From the NCBI GenBank assembly GCA_031292515.1, contig JARLGZ010000269.1, positions 310,001 to 374,000 on the forward strand: a stretch of 64,000 nt of DNA. Direction: 5' to 3'. Under the pieces are notes generated by a model. The model was not told the origin of the DNA. It was given only the letters and a program-made list of their open reading frames with translations, and ran no database searches. Shown piece by piece: positions 17,358 to 26,460 of this stretch (position 1 is the first letter of the stretch; each line of letters opens with the position of its first letter). Source of the DNA: Puia sp. Its GTDB lineage: Bacteria > Bacteroidota > Bacteroidia > Chitinophagales > Chitinophagaceae. Both the position numbers and the translations under genes were made by a program.

Positions 17358-18554
17358 ATGCTGAAATTTCCCATTTACCTCGACCATAATGCGACGACAC
17401 CCTGTGATCCCCGGGTGTTGGAGGCGATGCTTCCCTACTTCACGGAGAAATTCGGGAACGCAGCCAGTCGCACCCATTTTTTCGGGTGGGAAGCCGCTGA
17501 AGCGGTGACCATCGCCCGTGAACAAGTGGCCGCCTTGATCGGGGCCGAACCCGCCGAGATCGTCTTTACTTCCGGTTCCACAGAGGGTGACAACCTGGCC
17601 ATCAAAGGAGTATTCGACCGATATGCCACAAAAGGAAATCATATCATTACCGTCTGCACGGAGCACAATGCCGTCCTGGACACCTGCAGACATATTGAGA
17701 AAGAGGGAGGCGAGGTGGACTGGCTGCCCGTCAATTCACAAGGATTGATCAGCCCGGATGAATTGGAATCCGCTATAAAACCTTCTACGGTGTTGATTTC
17801 TATTATGTTAGCTAATAATGAAATTGGAGTCATACAACCCGTTCAGGAGATCAGCCGCATCGCACGGGCCCGGGAAGTGCTGTTTTTTACCGATGCGACC
17901 CAGGCCATTGGCAAGATCCCGGTCAACGTACAGGATGACGGGATCGACCTCATGGCATTTTCGGCGCACAAGATCTATGGTCCCAAAGGCATCGGAGCCC
18001 TCTACGTCCGGCGGAAGAACCCGCGGGTGAAATTGACCGCACAGATAGACGGCGGCGGGCACGAACGGGGCATGCGTAGCGGGACGCTCAACGTCCCGGC
18101 GATCGTCGGATTTGGCAAGGCCTGCGAAATTGCGATGCTGGAAATGGAGACCGAAAGCAAACGGATCGCCGGCCTGCGGGATCGGCTGGAGGGAGCGCTT
18201 ATCCGTCTGGAAGAGACCTATGTGAACGGGAGCCGCAAACACCGGCTGCCGAATACCTCGAATCTCTCTTTTAAATATGTGGAGTCGGAAAGTCTGTTGA
18301 TGGGCGTCAGCCGCGAACTGGCCCTTTCTTCCGGATCCGCCTGCACATCCGCCTCGATGGAGCCCAGCCATGTGCTGAAAGCCCTGGGTCTTCCGGATGA
18401 CCTGGCATATAGCTCACTCCGGTTCGGGCTCGGCCGGACGACTACAGAAGAGGAGGTCGATCATGCCATCTCGCTCGTCGCAAAGACGGTTGCCCGTCTG
18501 CGTGAAGAGAATCCCCTATGGGAACAATTTAAACAGGGAACCGTGCCGAACTGA
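17358..18554 (+). CDS. Cysteine desulfurase (NifS/IscS type)
   Basis: A PLP enzyme that takes sulfur from cysteine for Fe-S clusters or tRNA thiolation. At 398 aa it has YLDHNATTPCDPRV at the N-terminus, the PLP lysine Lys205 in SAHKIYGPKG, and the sulfur-carrying Cys329 in SSGSACTSASMEPSHVL. The sequence is group I (IscS-like). No iscU or iscA lies beside it, so the role could be Fe-S assembly or tRNA modification. A perfect TAnnTTTG box (TACTTTTG, 17305-17312) lies upstream, and a hairpin terminator follows. Confidence 0.95.
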   Translation: MLKFPIYLDHNATTPCDPRVLEAMLPYFTEKFGNAASRTHFFGWEAAEAVTIAREQVAALIGAEPAEIVFTSGSTEGDNLAIKGVFDRYATKGNHIITVCTEHNAVLDTCRHIEKEGGEVDWLPVNSQGLISPDELESAIKPSTVLISIMLANNEIGVIQPVQEISRIARAREVLFFTDATQAIGKIPVNVQDDGIDLMAFSAHKIYGPKGIGALYVRRKNPRVKLTAQIDGGGHERGMRSGTLNVPAIVGFGKACEIAMLEMETESKRIAGLRDRLEGALIRLEETYVNGSRKHRLPNTSNLSFKYVESESLLMGVSRELALSSGSACTSASMEPSHVLKALGLPDDLAYSSLRFGLGRTTTEEEVDHAISLVAKTVARLREENPLWEQFKQGTVPN

Positions 18555-18603
18555 CATTACCTCTTTCCTTATCGCCTCTTTCCTTCCGTTGGAAATAAAA
18601 AAA

Positions 18604-18626
18604 TCCGCCTCAGGGGGCGGACTTTT
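18604..18626 (+). terminator. Rho-independent terminator after the cysteine desulfurase gene
   Basis: TCCGCC (18604-18609) pairs with GGCGGA (18616-18621), followed by a short T-run and preceded by an A-run. Confidence 0.8.
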
Positions 18627-18831
18627 CATGCAGTTGGTTTCGGCTAAATATTTTTTTATACCCGGCCACAATATTTTTATAGGAAGGTTGCTGTGTTTGG
18701 AGAGGCGAATATAGGAAAATGATTCGTTAAAAAAAATTTTTGTCCGTTCTTATAATTTAACTTTTTTCAAAACCATCGTTTTGTTATACTATGTGGTAAG
18801 GGAAACCAATATATCACCTATTTTCGTACTT

Positions 18832-19554
18832 ATGTGGGCCGTTTGCAAAAAAGAACTCAGGCAATTTTTCAGCAGTTTAACCGGTTATATAGCGATTATT
18901 GTTTTCCTGTTGATCAACGGGTTATTGCTGTTTGTTTTCCCGGATACGGATATACTCATTTTCGGATATGCCACCCTGCAGAAATTTTTTGAACTGGCGC
19001 CCTGGATCCTGCTGCTGCTCATCCCGGCCATCACCATGCGCAGTCTTTCCGACGAATTCCGCGCGGGGACCTTTGAACTGCTGCAGACACGCCCCCTGCG
19101 CAAATGGGAGATCACGGGGGGCAAATACCTGGCTAGCCTGATCGTAGTGTCGATCGCTGTCCTGCCCACCCTGATCTATTTTTTTTCCATCCAGCAGCTC
19201 TCCGCACAGGGCGGGATCGACAAGGGAGGGACGCTGGGCTCTTATATCGGCCTCTTACTGCTGGCATCCGTATTTATAGCCATCGGGATCTGCTGCAGCA
19301 GCTTCACAAACAATGCCGTCGTGGCATTTATTTCCGCCGCCTTCTTTTGCTTCCTGGTCTATAGCGGATTCGGCGCCGTCAGTCACATACCGGCTTTTTC
19401 CGGCGGACCTGATTATTATATCGACATGCTGGGGATCGACTTCCACTACCGGAGTGTAAGCCGCGGAGTCATCGATAGCAGGGATCTGATCTATTTCGGA
19501 TCCCTGGTCTTTTTCTTTTTATTTTTAACGAACCGGAACTTAGCGAAAAGGTAA
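18832..19554 (+). CDS. gldF: Gliding-motility ABC transporter permease GldF
   Basis: A 240-aa integral membrane protein with six hydrophobic spans. It opens with MWAVCKKELRQFFSSLTGYI and has the ABC-2 permease segment SLSDEFRAGTFELLQTRPLRKWEITGGKYLA. The match to GldF is supported by the gldG gene starting 6 bp after its stop. GldF and GldG form an ABC-type complex with the GldA ATPase, linked to gliding and surface-protein function in Bacteroidota. gldA is not in this window. I chose ATG 18832, since upstream in-frame codons are not conserved-looking. Confidence 0.93.
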   Translation: MWAVCKKELRQFFSSLTGYIAIIVFLLINGLLLFVFPDTDILIFGYATLQKFFELAPWILLLLIPAITMRSLSDEFRAGTFELLQTRPLRKWEITGGKYLASLIVVSIAVLPTLIYFFSIQQLSAQGGIDKGGTLGSYIGLLLLASVFIAIGICCSSFTNNAVVAFISAAFFCFLVYSGFGAVSHIPAFSGGPDYYIDMLGIDFHYRSVSRGVIDSRDLIYFGSLVFFFLFLTNRNLAKR

Positions 19555-19560
19555 ACGCCG

Positions 19561-21270
19561 ATGATATTCTCTTCAAAATACGGATGGGTGCTCCTGCTGG
19601 TTTTTTTAACAGCCCTTAACGGCATCGCCTCTTTGGTTCACTGCAGGATCGATCTCACGGCAGAGAAAAGATACACGCTCAGTGAAGCCACAAAAAAATT
19701 GCTATCGGGCCTCGATGGGGATATTACGATCGATTTTTTCCTGCAGGGCAATCTGAATGCCGGGGTAAAGAAATTATCGAACAATACCATCGAACTTTTG
19801 CAGGAGTTCCGGGACTATAGTCACGGCAGGGTCCGTTTCCGGACTTTCGATCCCCTTTCCGAACTGGCCGACACGGCGCAGTCGGGCTTTCTCGATTCTC
19901 TCCGCAGGATGGGCATCGAACCCAACACGCAGGTGGTCCAGACAAAAAAAGGCGATGAACAAAGCCAGCGCATCATCATACCCGGCGCCATCGTAAAATA
20001 CGAGGACCGCATCTTCCCCGTCGACCTGCTGAAAGGAGTGCAAAGAGGCCAGGAGGGACAGTCCCCTGAACAGTTGTACACCAACGCAGAGACCCTCCTG
20101 GAATACAAGTTTGCCAACGCCATCGAAAAAATCACCCGTAAAACAAAGCCGGCCGTCGGCTATGTGATGGGCAATGGCGAACCGCTGGATTTCTCCGTCT
20201 ATAACCTGATACAGGGTCTTCGCACCGAATATCGTTTCGGCGTCGTCCGGTTGGATAGCCTGCCCTTTATACCCTCCGACTACAACGCGCTCATCATCGT
20301 AAAGCCCACCGAAAAATTTACCGATGCCGAAAAGCTGAAACTCGACCAGTACCTGATGCATGGCGGTAACCTCGTCTGGATGGTGGATGCCCTGCATGCC
20401 GAATTAGACGACAGCCTGATGATCAATAATGAGACAGTGGCCTACGACCGCGGCCTGAATCTCGAAGACCTGTTCTTCAGATACGGAGTCCGCATAAACC
20501 CGGACCTGGTCCTCGACATGCAATCGGCCAGTATCAATTTTGTCACGGGCATGCAAGGAGACAAGCCACAGATGAGCATGCTTACCTGGCCCTATTATCC
20601 TTTGCTGAACGGCAGCCTGACCCATCCGATTTCCAAAAACCTGGATCCTGTCTACGCCAAATTCGCCAATTCCATCGATACAGTGAAATCACCCGGTATC
20701 GAAAAGACCATCCTGCTGCAGAGTTCGAAGAACGGACGGATCGTCGGAACGCCGGCGCTCATCACCCTGGAAAGCCTGAAGACCGCCAACGACGCTTCCC
20801 TCTTTACCAGGCCGGATATCCCGGTGGCCGTGCTCCTGGAAGGACATTTCACATCCCTGTATACCGGCCGCCTTTCCTCGGCAATGGCCGACACGCTGAC
20901 AAATGTCTACCATCGGCCCTTTCTCGCGACCGACAGCGTGCGGTCCAGGGTGCTCGTCTGCGCGGATGCCGATATCGTAATGAACGACGTGGCCCGCCAG
21001 GGACCACTGCCTATGGGCTTCAACAAGGATATTAGTTACCGGTTTGCGAACCAGGACTTTATCGATAACAGCCTGGACTATATCCTGAATCCCTCGGGCA
21101 TCCTCGAGACACGCGCAAAAGATTTTACCCTCAGACTGCTCGATCCGAAAAAAGTAGAACAGGATCACTCATTCTGGCAGTTTGTCAATATTGTGCTGCC
21201 GATCGGACTCGTCATTCTGCTGGGCTTCCTTTTCCAGTGGCTGCGTAAGCGGAAATATAGTGGTGAGTAG
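19561..21270 (+). CDS. gldG: Gliding-motility protein GldG
   Basis: A 569-aa membrane-anchored protein: one N-terminal helix (VLLLVFLTALNGIASLV), a large extracytoplasmic domain of the ABC-type_uncharacterised family (DLTAEKRYTLSEATKKLLSGL, VGYVMGNGEP, LVWMVDALHAELDD) and a C-terminal helix (VNIVLPIGLVILLGFLF). Length and order match GldG. It partners GldF, 6 bp upstream. The last three residues and the TAG stop (SGE-stop) are written by the 7-bp repeat TAGTGGTGAGTAG, so the native C-terminus may have been altered by that element. Confidence 0.93.
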   Translation: MIFSSKYGWVLLLVFLTALNGIASLVHCRIDLTAEKRYTLSEATKKLLSGLDGDITIDFFLQGNLNAGVKKLSNNTIELLQEFRDYSHGRVRFRTFDPLSELADTAQSGFLDSLRRMGIEPNTQVVQTKKGDEQSQRIIIPGAIVKYEDRIFPVDLLKGVQRGQEGQSPEQLYTNAETLLEYKFANAIEKITRKTKPAVGYVMGNGEPLDFSVYNLIQGLRTEYRFGVVRLDSLPFIPSDYNALIIVKPTEKFTDAEKLKLDQYLMHGGNLVWMVDALHAELDDSLMINNETVAYDRGLNLEDLFFRYGVRINPDLVLDMQSASINFVTGMQGDKPQMSMLTWPYYPLLNGSLTHPISKNLDPVYAKFANSIDTVKSPGIEKTILLQSSKNGRIVGTPALITLESLKTANDASLFTRPDIPVAVLLEGHFTSLYTGRLSSAMADTLTNVYHRPFLATDSVRSRVLVCADADIVMNDVARQGPLPMGFNKDISYRFANQDFIDNSLDYILNPSGILETRAKDFTLRLLDPKKVEQDHSFWQFVNIVLPIGLVILLGFLFQWLRKRKYSGE

Positions 21271-21454
21271 TGAGTAGTCAGTGGTGAGTATTGAATAGAC
21301 GTCTCTAAAGCTCGAATCTGGCGAAAGACGTAAGCCCTTGATCACTCGCTATTTGTCTTGAAAACTTTAACAACGCCACTCACTACTCACTACTGACTCC
21401 TCACTATATTTGTATGGATAAGCCACTCACCACTCATTACTGACCACTCACAAT
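21264..21454. repeat. Inverted-arm element of the 7-bp repeat family
   Basis: The left arm (21264-21291, TAGTGGTGAGTAGTGAGTAGTCAGT) overlaps the gldG stop. Two right arms in the opposite orientation (about 21380-21407 and 21427-21452) lead into the terC start. The core between the arms includes GACGTCTC and AAAGACGTAAG. This is the same architecture as 5457-5755 with a different core. Confidence 0.82.
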
Positions 21455-22639
21455 ATGAACCACTCCCAACTGGCATATTTGATCTTTGGCATTGTCCTGT
21501 TGCTGGCCATTACCTTTGACCTGGGGTTGGTGAGCCGGAAGGGGCAGACGATTACGATCAGAAAGGCCCTCTTCCAAACGGCATTCTGGGTGGTGCTTGC
21601 CCTCGGGTTTTTTGTCTTCCTATGGTACGGGAACGGACAGAAGACCGCTCTCGAATATCTTAGCGCTTACCTGATGGAGTGGAGCCTCAGCATCGATAAT
21701 ATTTTTGTATTTATCCTCATTTTCTCTTTTTTTAAAGTCAGGGAGAAAGACTATGGCCGCGTATTGCTGATCGGGATACTCATCGCCATCCTCCTGCGCA
21801 TCCTCTTCATATCCCTGGGCATCGCGCTGATAGCCCGGTTCCATTGGTTGTTGTATGTATTCGGAGGGATCCTGATCTACACCGGGATCAGCATGTTTCG
21901 CGCAAAGAAAAACGAGGAAGGGAGTCTGGCGGATAACCCCGTCTACAAGCTCCTGCGGCGCGTACTCCCCCTGACCCTGGAAGAGGGGGGCGGCCGGTTC
22001 AGCCTGGTCAGGGATGGCAAAAAAGTATACACCTCCCTCTTCGTCGTGGTGATCCTGCTCGCTACCACGGACGTCGTGTTCGCACTCGACTCCATACCGG
22101 CGGTATTCGGCATCACACAGGTCAGCCTGGTCGTTTATACTTCCAATATATTTGCGGTATTAGGCCTGCGCTCGCTTTTCTTCCTGCTGCGCGGAGCAGT
22201 GGATAAATTCAGCCACCTGCAACAAGGTATCGCCGTCGTCCTGGTCTTTATCGGGTTAAAGATGCTTGCCGAAATAGCAGGAATCTATCTCTCCGTATTC
22301 GTATCGTTGGGAATGATACTGCTTTGCATCTCGGTAGCCATCGCCTATTCACTGTATAGCAACCGGCGGATTGTGCGGGAGACGAAGCGACCCGGTCCGA
22401 CCCAAAACATCATGGAAAACGGATCCGCTGAAACCGGACCTTCTGAAACCGGACCTTCAGAAATCGGATCCCCCGGAAAAAATCTTTCAGAAAACAGTTT
22501 ATCGGATGGCAGCCTGCCGGGAAGCGGTCTTCCGGGAACTGATCTTCCGGGAACTGATCTTTCAGGAATCGATCTTCCGGGAACCGCCCCTTCAAAAAAT
22601 GATCCTTCAAAAAATGACGCCCCCAAAAACGGGGCCTGA
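21455..22639 (+). CDS. TerC/Alx-family membrane protein with repetitive C-terminal tail
   Basis: A 394-aa protein. Residues 1-~310 form a TerC family domain of about nine membrane helices, with the acidic membrane motifs EWSLSIDNIFVF and LLATTDVVFALDSIPAVFG that are characteristic of TerC/Alx metal (Mn2+) exporters. Residues ~323-394 are a cytoplasm- or periplasm-facing tail of 5-residue units (SLPGS, GLPGT, DLPGT, DLSGI, SKNDP) encoded by a degenerate 15-bp tandem repeat. Related family members end soon after the last helix, so the tail looks like an expansion specific to this lineage. It probably protects against metal stress. Confidence 0.9.
   Translation: MNHSQLAYLIFGIVLLLAITFDLGLVSRKGQTITIRKALFQTAFWVVLALGFFVFLWYGNGQKTALEYLSAYLMEWSLSIDNIFVFILIFSFFKVREKDYGRVLLIGILIAILLRILFISLGIALIARFHWLLYVFGGILIYTGISMFRAKKNEEGSLADNPVYKLLRRVLPLTLEEGGGRFSLVRDGKKVYTSLFVVVILLATTDVVFALDSIPAVFGITQVSLVVYTSNIFAVLGLRSLFFLLRGAVDKFSHLQQGIAVVLVFIGLKMLAEIAGIYLSVFVSLGMILLCISVAIAYSLYSNRRIVRETKRPGPTQNIMENGSAETGPSETGPSEIGSPGKNLSENSLSDGSLPGSGLPGTDLPGTDLSGIDLPGTAPSKNDPSKNDAPKNGA
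22421..22635 (+). repeat. In-frame degenerate 15-bp tandem repeat in terC tail
   Basis: About 14 units of the type GATCTTCCGGGAACT / GGACCTTCTGAAACC. The repeat is in frame, giving pentapeptide units. The reverse strand is also open over this stretch, an artefact of the repeat. Confidence 0.85.
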
Positions 22640-22668
22640 ATACATCCCTCAATGATAAAAACCACACC

Positions 22669-25197
22669 GTGAAGTATTCGATAAAACAAATCTGCCAGAT
22701 TGTGGAAGGCCGGTTCCTGCAGTTCCAAAGGAATGATACGATCGGGTCTCTTCTTACGGATAGCCGGCGGCTGATCTTTCCGGATACGACCCTATTCTTT
22801 GCCCTGAAGGGACCGAGAAGGGGCGGTCTTCTTTTCCTGGATGATTTATATAAGAGGGGTTGCCGTAATTTCATCATCTACCAGGAGATACCCCTGGGCC
22901 GGTATTCCGATGCCAATATCATCGCGGTGCCCGACGCGCTGACCGCTTTACAGCAACTGACCGCCTACCACCGCTCGCAATTTGATATACCGGTGATTGG
23001 CATTACCGGGAGCAACGGGAAGACCATCGTGAAGGAATGGCTCAACCAACTGCTGGAAGACGAATACTCCATCGTTCGCAGCCCAAAAAGTTATAACTCC
23101 CAGACAGGAGTTCCCCTCAGCGTATGGCAGATGAACGGATCCCATGAACTGGCCATTTTTGAAGCCGGCATTTCCCTCCCCGGGGAAATGCGCCGGCTGG
23201 AACAAATCATAAGACCGGGTATCGGGATTTTTACAAATATCGGGGAAGCCCATAGTGAAGGTTTTTCGGATATCCGGGAAAAGACCCTGGAAAAACTGGA
23301 GCTCTTCGATCGTGCCAATGTCCTTATCTACGGCAGCGATGCCGGTGAACCGGCAGCTACGCTAAAAGACTGGGCAGTCTCCCTCGGGAACCGGCGAACG
23401 GAACGGGGCGATATCCCGCTACGGCTTTTTTCATGGGGTCACAGCGAGCAGGCAACCCTTCTTATTCGCTCTACAAAAAAGCAGGACCGGATGACCACCC
23501 TCACGGCAGGCTACCGTCGAAAGGACTCGTCCGACCGGCTGGACTTCTTTTTCACCGTGCCTTTTACCGACGATGCATCGATAGAAAATGGCATTATCTG
23601 TGTCTGTGTCCTGTTGTACCTGGAACATACTGTCGAAATGATTCAGCACAAGGTCCTGGGCCTTTTGCCGATTGCGATGAGGCTCGAATTGAAGAGCGGC
23701 ATCAACCACTGCTCCATCATCAACGACAGCTATAGCGCAGACCTGAATTCCCTGAAGATAGCACTTGATTTCCTGGCTCAGCAGCAACAGCACGCCAGTC
23801 GTACGGTGATCCTGTCGGATATCCTGCAAAGCGGAAGAAGCGGTGCCGACCTCTATCGGGAAATAGCCGGGGTCCTGCAACAAAAGAAGATTCAACGCCT
23901 GATCGGCATCGGCGAGCAGATCGGGGCGCACCGGGAACTGTTCGAACAGGCAGGAATACCCCGGCTGGTCTTCTTTTCTTCGGTACAGGAATTTAAGACA
24001 GACTTTCTTCAGCTGCATTTTAATAACGAGACGATCCTGCTGAAAGGCGCACGCATCTTCGAATTCGAAGAGATCGATCGCCTGCTGTCGGAACAGGTGC
24101 ATCAGACCGTTCTGGAGATAGACCTCAATGCGATGGCCGGCAATCTGAAACAATACCAGCAATTGCTGCGCCCCTCCACAAAGATGATGGCGATGGTAAA
24201 AGCCTTTGCTTACGGCAGCGGCAGCTTCGAAATTGCCAACCTGCTGCAGTTCCTGCGGGTAGATTATCTTGCGGTGGCCTACACCGATGAAGGTGTCGTA
24301 TTGCGGAAGGCCGGGATCACCATGCCCATCATGGTCATGAATGCCGAAGACAATACCCTCGACGCGTTGACACAATACCACCTGGAACCCGTCATCTATT
24401 CTTTTCGACTTTTGCACCTCTTTGAAAGACACCTGAAGAAAGAAGGTCTTTCGCAGTTTCCCGTGCATATAGAACTGGAAACCGGTATGAACCGCCTCGG
24501 GTTCCCGCCGGAAGAAACAGAGAGGCTGGCCGTAGCCCTGCAAAACCCGTCCTTCAAAGTGCAGTCCGTATTCAGCCACCTCGCGGCCAGCGAGGAGGCG
24601 CAGCACGATGATTTCACGACACGGCAGGCGGCAGCTTATCTGCAGGCGGCGGCACTTATACGTGGATCGTTGCCCTATTCTATTCTTCAGCATATCGCAA
24701 ATTCGGCCGCGATCATACGTCATCCGGAACTGCAACTGGACATGGTAAGACTGGGAATCGGCCTATATGGCATCGACAGCGCCGACACCCATACCCTGGA
24801 TCTGCAAGAGGTATCCGCATTGAAATCGACCATCGCACAGATCAAGCACCTGCACTCCGGCGATACGGTCAGCTACAATCGCAAGGGAGTGGCCGGTCCG
24901 GGAACAATCATAGCGACAGTGCGTATCGGATATGCGGACGGCTATCCGAGAAGCCTGGGCAACGGCATCGGAAAAATGTGGGTCAAGGGTCACCTGGCCC
25001 CGATCATAGGCAGCATTTGCATGGATATGACCATGATCGATATCACCGGTATCCCCGACGTGCAGGAAGGAGATGAGGTGGTCGTATTCGGCCGGGAATT
25101 ATCCGTAAGGCTGCTGGCTCATTGGGCCGGCACCATTCCTTACGAGATCCTTACAGGGGTCTCGCAACGGGTAAAAAGGGTGTATTTTGAGCAATAA
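22669..25197 (+). CDS. Bifunctional MurF (tripeptide:D-Ala-D-Ala ligase) / alanine racemase
   Basis: An 842-aa fusion typical of Bacteroidota. The N-terminal half is MurF: ATP loop GITGSNGKT (112-119), ligase glutamate region IFEAGISLPGEM, and INDSYSADLNSLKIAL. The C-terminal half (from ~480, VLEIDLNAMAGNLKQY) is an Alr-type racemase with PLP lysine Lys511 in AMVKAFAYGSG and catalytic Tyr736 in VSYNRKGVAG. Together the enzyme makes D-Ala and adds D-Ala-D-Ala to the peptidoglycan precursor in the cytoplasm. The start is the GTG at 22669 (MKYSIKQICQIVEGR); a nearby upstream ATG is in another frame. Confidence 0.97.
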   Translation: MKYSIKQICQIVEGRFLQFQRNDTIGSLLTDSRRLIFPDTTLFFALKGPRRGGLLFLDDLYKRGCRNFIIYQEIPLGRYSDANIIAVPDALTALQQLTAYHRSQFDIPVIGITGSNGKTIVKEWLNQLLEDEYSIVRSPKSYNSQTGVPLSVWQMNGSHELAIFEAGISLPGEMRRLEQIIRPGIGIFTNIGEAHSEGFSDIREKTLEKLELFDRANVLIYGSDAGEPAATLKDWAVSLGNRRTERGDIPLRLFSWGHSEQATLLIRSTKKQDRMTTLTAGYRRKDSSDRLDFFFTVPFTDDASIENGIICVCVLLYLEHTVEMIQHKVLGLLPIAMRLELKSGINHCSIINDSYSADLNSLKIALDFLAQQQQHASRTVILSDILQSGRSGADLYREIAGVLQQKKIQRLIGIGEQIGAHRELFEQAGIPRLVFFSSVQEFKTDFLQLHFNNETILLKGARIFEFEEIDRLLSEQVHQTVLEIDLNAMAGNLKQYQQLLRPSTKMMAMVKAFAYGSGSFEIANLLQFLRVDYLAVAYTDEGVVLRKAGITMPIMVMNAEDNTLDALTQYHLEPVIYSFRLLHLFERHLKKEGLSQFPVHIELETGMNRLGFPPEETERLAVALQNPSFKVQSVFSHLAASEEAQHDDFTTRQAAAYLQAAALIRGSLPYSILQHIANSAAIIRHPELQLDMVRLGIGLYGIDSADTHTLDLQEVSALKSTIAQIKHLHSGDTVSYNRKGVAGPGTIIATVRIGYADGYPRSLGNGIGKMWVKGHLAPIIGSICMDMTMIDITGIPDVQEGDEVVVFGRELSVRLLAHWAGTIPYEILTGVSQRVKRVYFEQ

Positions 25198-25202
25198 TTA
25201 AT

Positions 25203-25210
25203 TATATTTG
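25203..25210 (+). promoter_or_regulatory. Candidate -7 promoter box for lspA
   Basis: TATATTTG is a perfect TAnnTTTG box 19 bases before the lspA GTG. It overlaps the end of the previous operon's transcript region, and a matching -33 TTTG at the usual spacing is lacking. Confidence 0.45.
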
Positions 25211-25229
25211 GCGCACTAACACACAACCA

Positions 25230-25940
25230 GTGAAGGCAAGAACTGTTTTTTTGATCGTATTACTCATCATCGTGGCGGATCAGTCGTTAAAGGTCTGGGT
25301 GAAAACGCACATGCCCCTTAGCCATCCGCAGGAGATCTATCGAACACCGGTTTCTCCTTATGATAACGGGATCAGACTATTGGGTGAGAAGGGCCAGATC
25401 TATTTTGTCGAAAACGAAGGCATGGCCTGGGGTTGGAAATTTGGCGGAGCACTGGGTAAAATGGCGTTGACGCTCTTCAGACTGATAGCCGTGGTCTTCG
25501 GCATCTATTATATCCGGAGTATTATTCAGAAAAAATATCATAAAGGGTTTATCATCTGTGCAGGCCTCATCTTCGCCGGCGCGCTGGGAAACCTCATCGA
25601 CAGCATGTTCTATGGGCTGATCTTTGAAGAGAGCACCTATGACCATGTCGCAAAACTGTTCCCTTTGAAAGGCTATACCGGTTTTCTGCACGGCCGGGTG
25701 GTCGACATGCTTTATTTCCCGCTGATAAAATCACACTACCCCCATTGGTTCCCCCTCGTTGGCGGCGAAGATTTCGAATTCTTCAGCCCGGTTTTCAATA
25801 TCGCCGATGCGTCTATTTCAGTAGGAGTGATTGCCATCCTCCTTTTCCAGAAGAGATTTTTCAAAAAAGACACCGAAGAGCACCAACCCTCCGAAACCAA
25901 CACGGCTGCGAACGCCAGCAATTTTGTGCAGGTTCCCTAA
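25230..25940 (+). CDS. lspA: Lipoprotein signal peptidase (signal peptidase II)
   Basis: An inner-membrane aspartyl protease that removes signal peptides from lipoproteins. At 236 aa it is longer than the usual ~160, as in other Bacteroidota, because of loops and a hydrophilic C-terminal tail. Visible motifs are VADQSLKVWVK near the start, ENEGMAWG, GALGNLIDSMFYG, and the catalytic aspartates in GRVVDMLYFP and FNIADASISVG. Four membrane helices are evident. The start is GTG 25230 (MKARTVFLIVLLIIVADQ). Confidence 0.95.
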   Translation: MKARTVFLIVLLIIVADQSLKVWVKTHMPLSHPQEIYRTPVSPYDNGIRLLGEKGQIYFVENEGMAWGWKFGGALGKMALTLFRLIAVVFGIYYIRSIIQKKYHKGFIICAGLIFAGALGNLIDSMFYGLIFEESTYDHVAKLFPLKGYTGFLHGRVVDMLYFPLIKSHYPHWFPLVGGEDFEFFSPVFNIADASISVGVIAILLFQKRFFKKDTEEHQPSETNTAANASNFVQVP

Positions 25941-26460
25941 TGCTCTCCGATCGGTTTCGTCAGGGTCCTTGTATGTCAATGTATAAGTTGATTACGGATC
26001 GCCGGTTAGCCATGTCGCGTCGGGGTCGGGCACTGTATCCGTCCCAGAGATAACAGGGTCTTTGGGCAGCTTGCCTTTGCCGGGTGTCAGCCCCGTAAAT
26101 CGACATGCGTCGGGGACGGCTAAGCTGACCCTCCTGCGACATCGCATCCGGCGCAAGCTTCGCGAACGATCAAGACTTTATCAAGCGGGAGAGCCCGCTG
26201 GGATAGCCGGTAAAGCGCAGACAGCCACCTGGGAGTGATGCACCTGCGAATAGAACCCCTGATAACCGTCTACGTATCATCCATGCGTGTGTTACGATGC
26301 GCCGGTGTGCGATGTCGTCGAGTGCGCCTTAGCTCGGCCCCACTCATCCCGCATAACAAGGAATAGCCTGGCAAGGGAAAATCACAATATCCGGAAGTAC
26401 AAGCTGGCCGGGATACAGCGCCGGGACGATATGGCTATACCGGCGCGGCTTCGGCAATTC
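25941..26460. other. 520-bp GC-rich intergenic region, possibly a structured RNA or decayed element
   Basis: This stretch is more GC-rich than the other gaps and has no recognisable long gene. It holds small hairpins (GCGGG-AGAG-CCCGC at 26185-26198 and a CGCAG...CTGCG closing stem around 26215-26250) and a near-repeat GCGTCGGGG(T/A)CGG around 26018 and 26108. A 51-codon minus-strand frame (25992-26147) ends in a Pro/Asp/Thr/Gly-rich peptide (DTVPDPDATWLTGDP) that I do not recognise. It matches neither the RNase P, tmRNA nor SRP core sequences I know. Confidence 0.4.

Noticed and set aside
22345-22728. Minus-strand 127-codon frame with PGRSIPERSVPGR repeats
   Set aside because: It is the shadow of the in-frame 15-bp repeat of the terC tail; the plus strand is the real gene.
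25941-26460. RNase P RNA, tmRNA or cobalamin riboswitch
   Set aside because: The conserved cores of these RNAs (for example GAGGAAAGTCC of RNase P) are not present on either strand.
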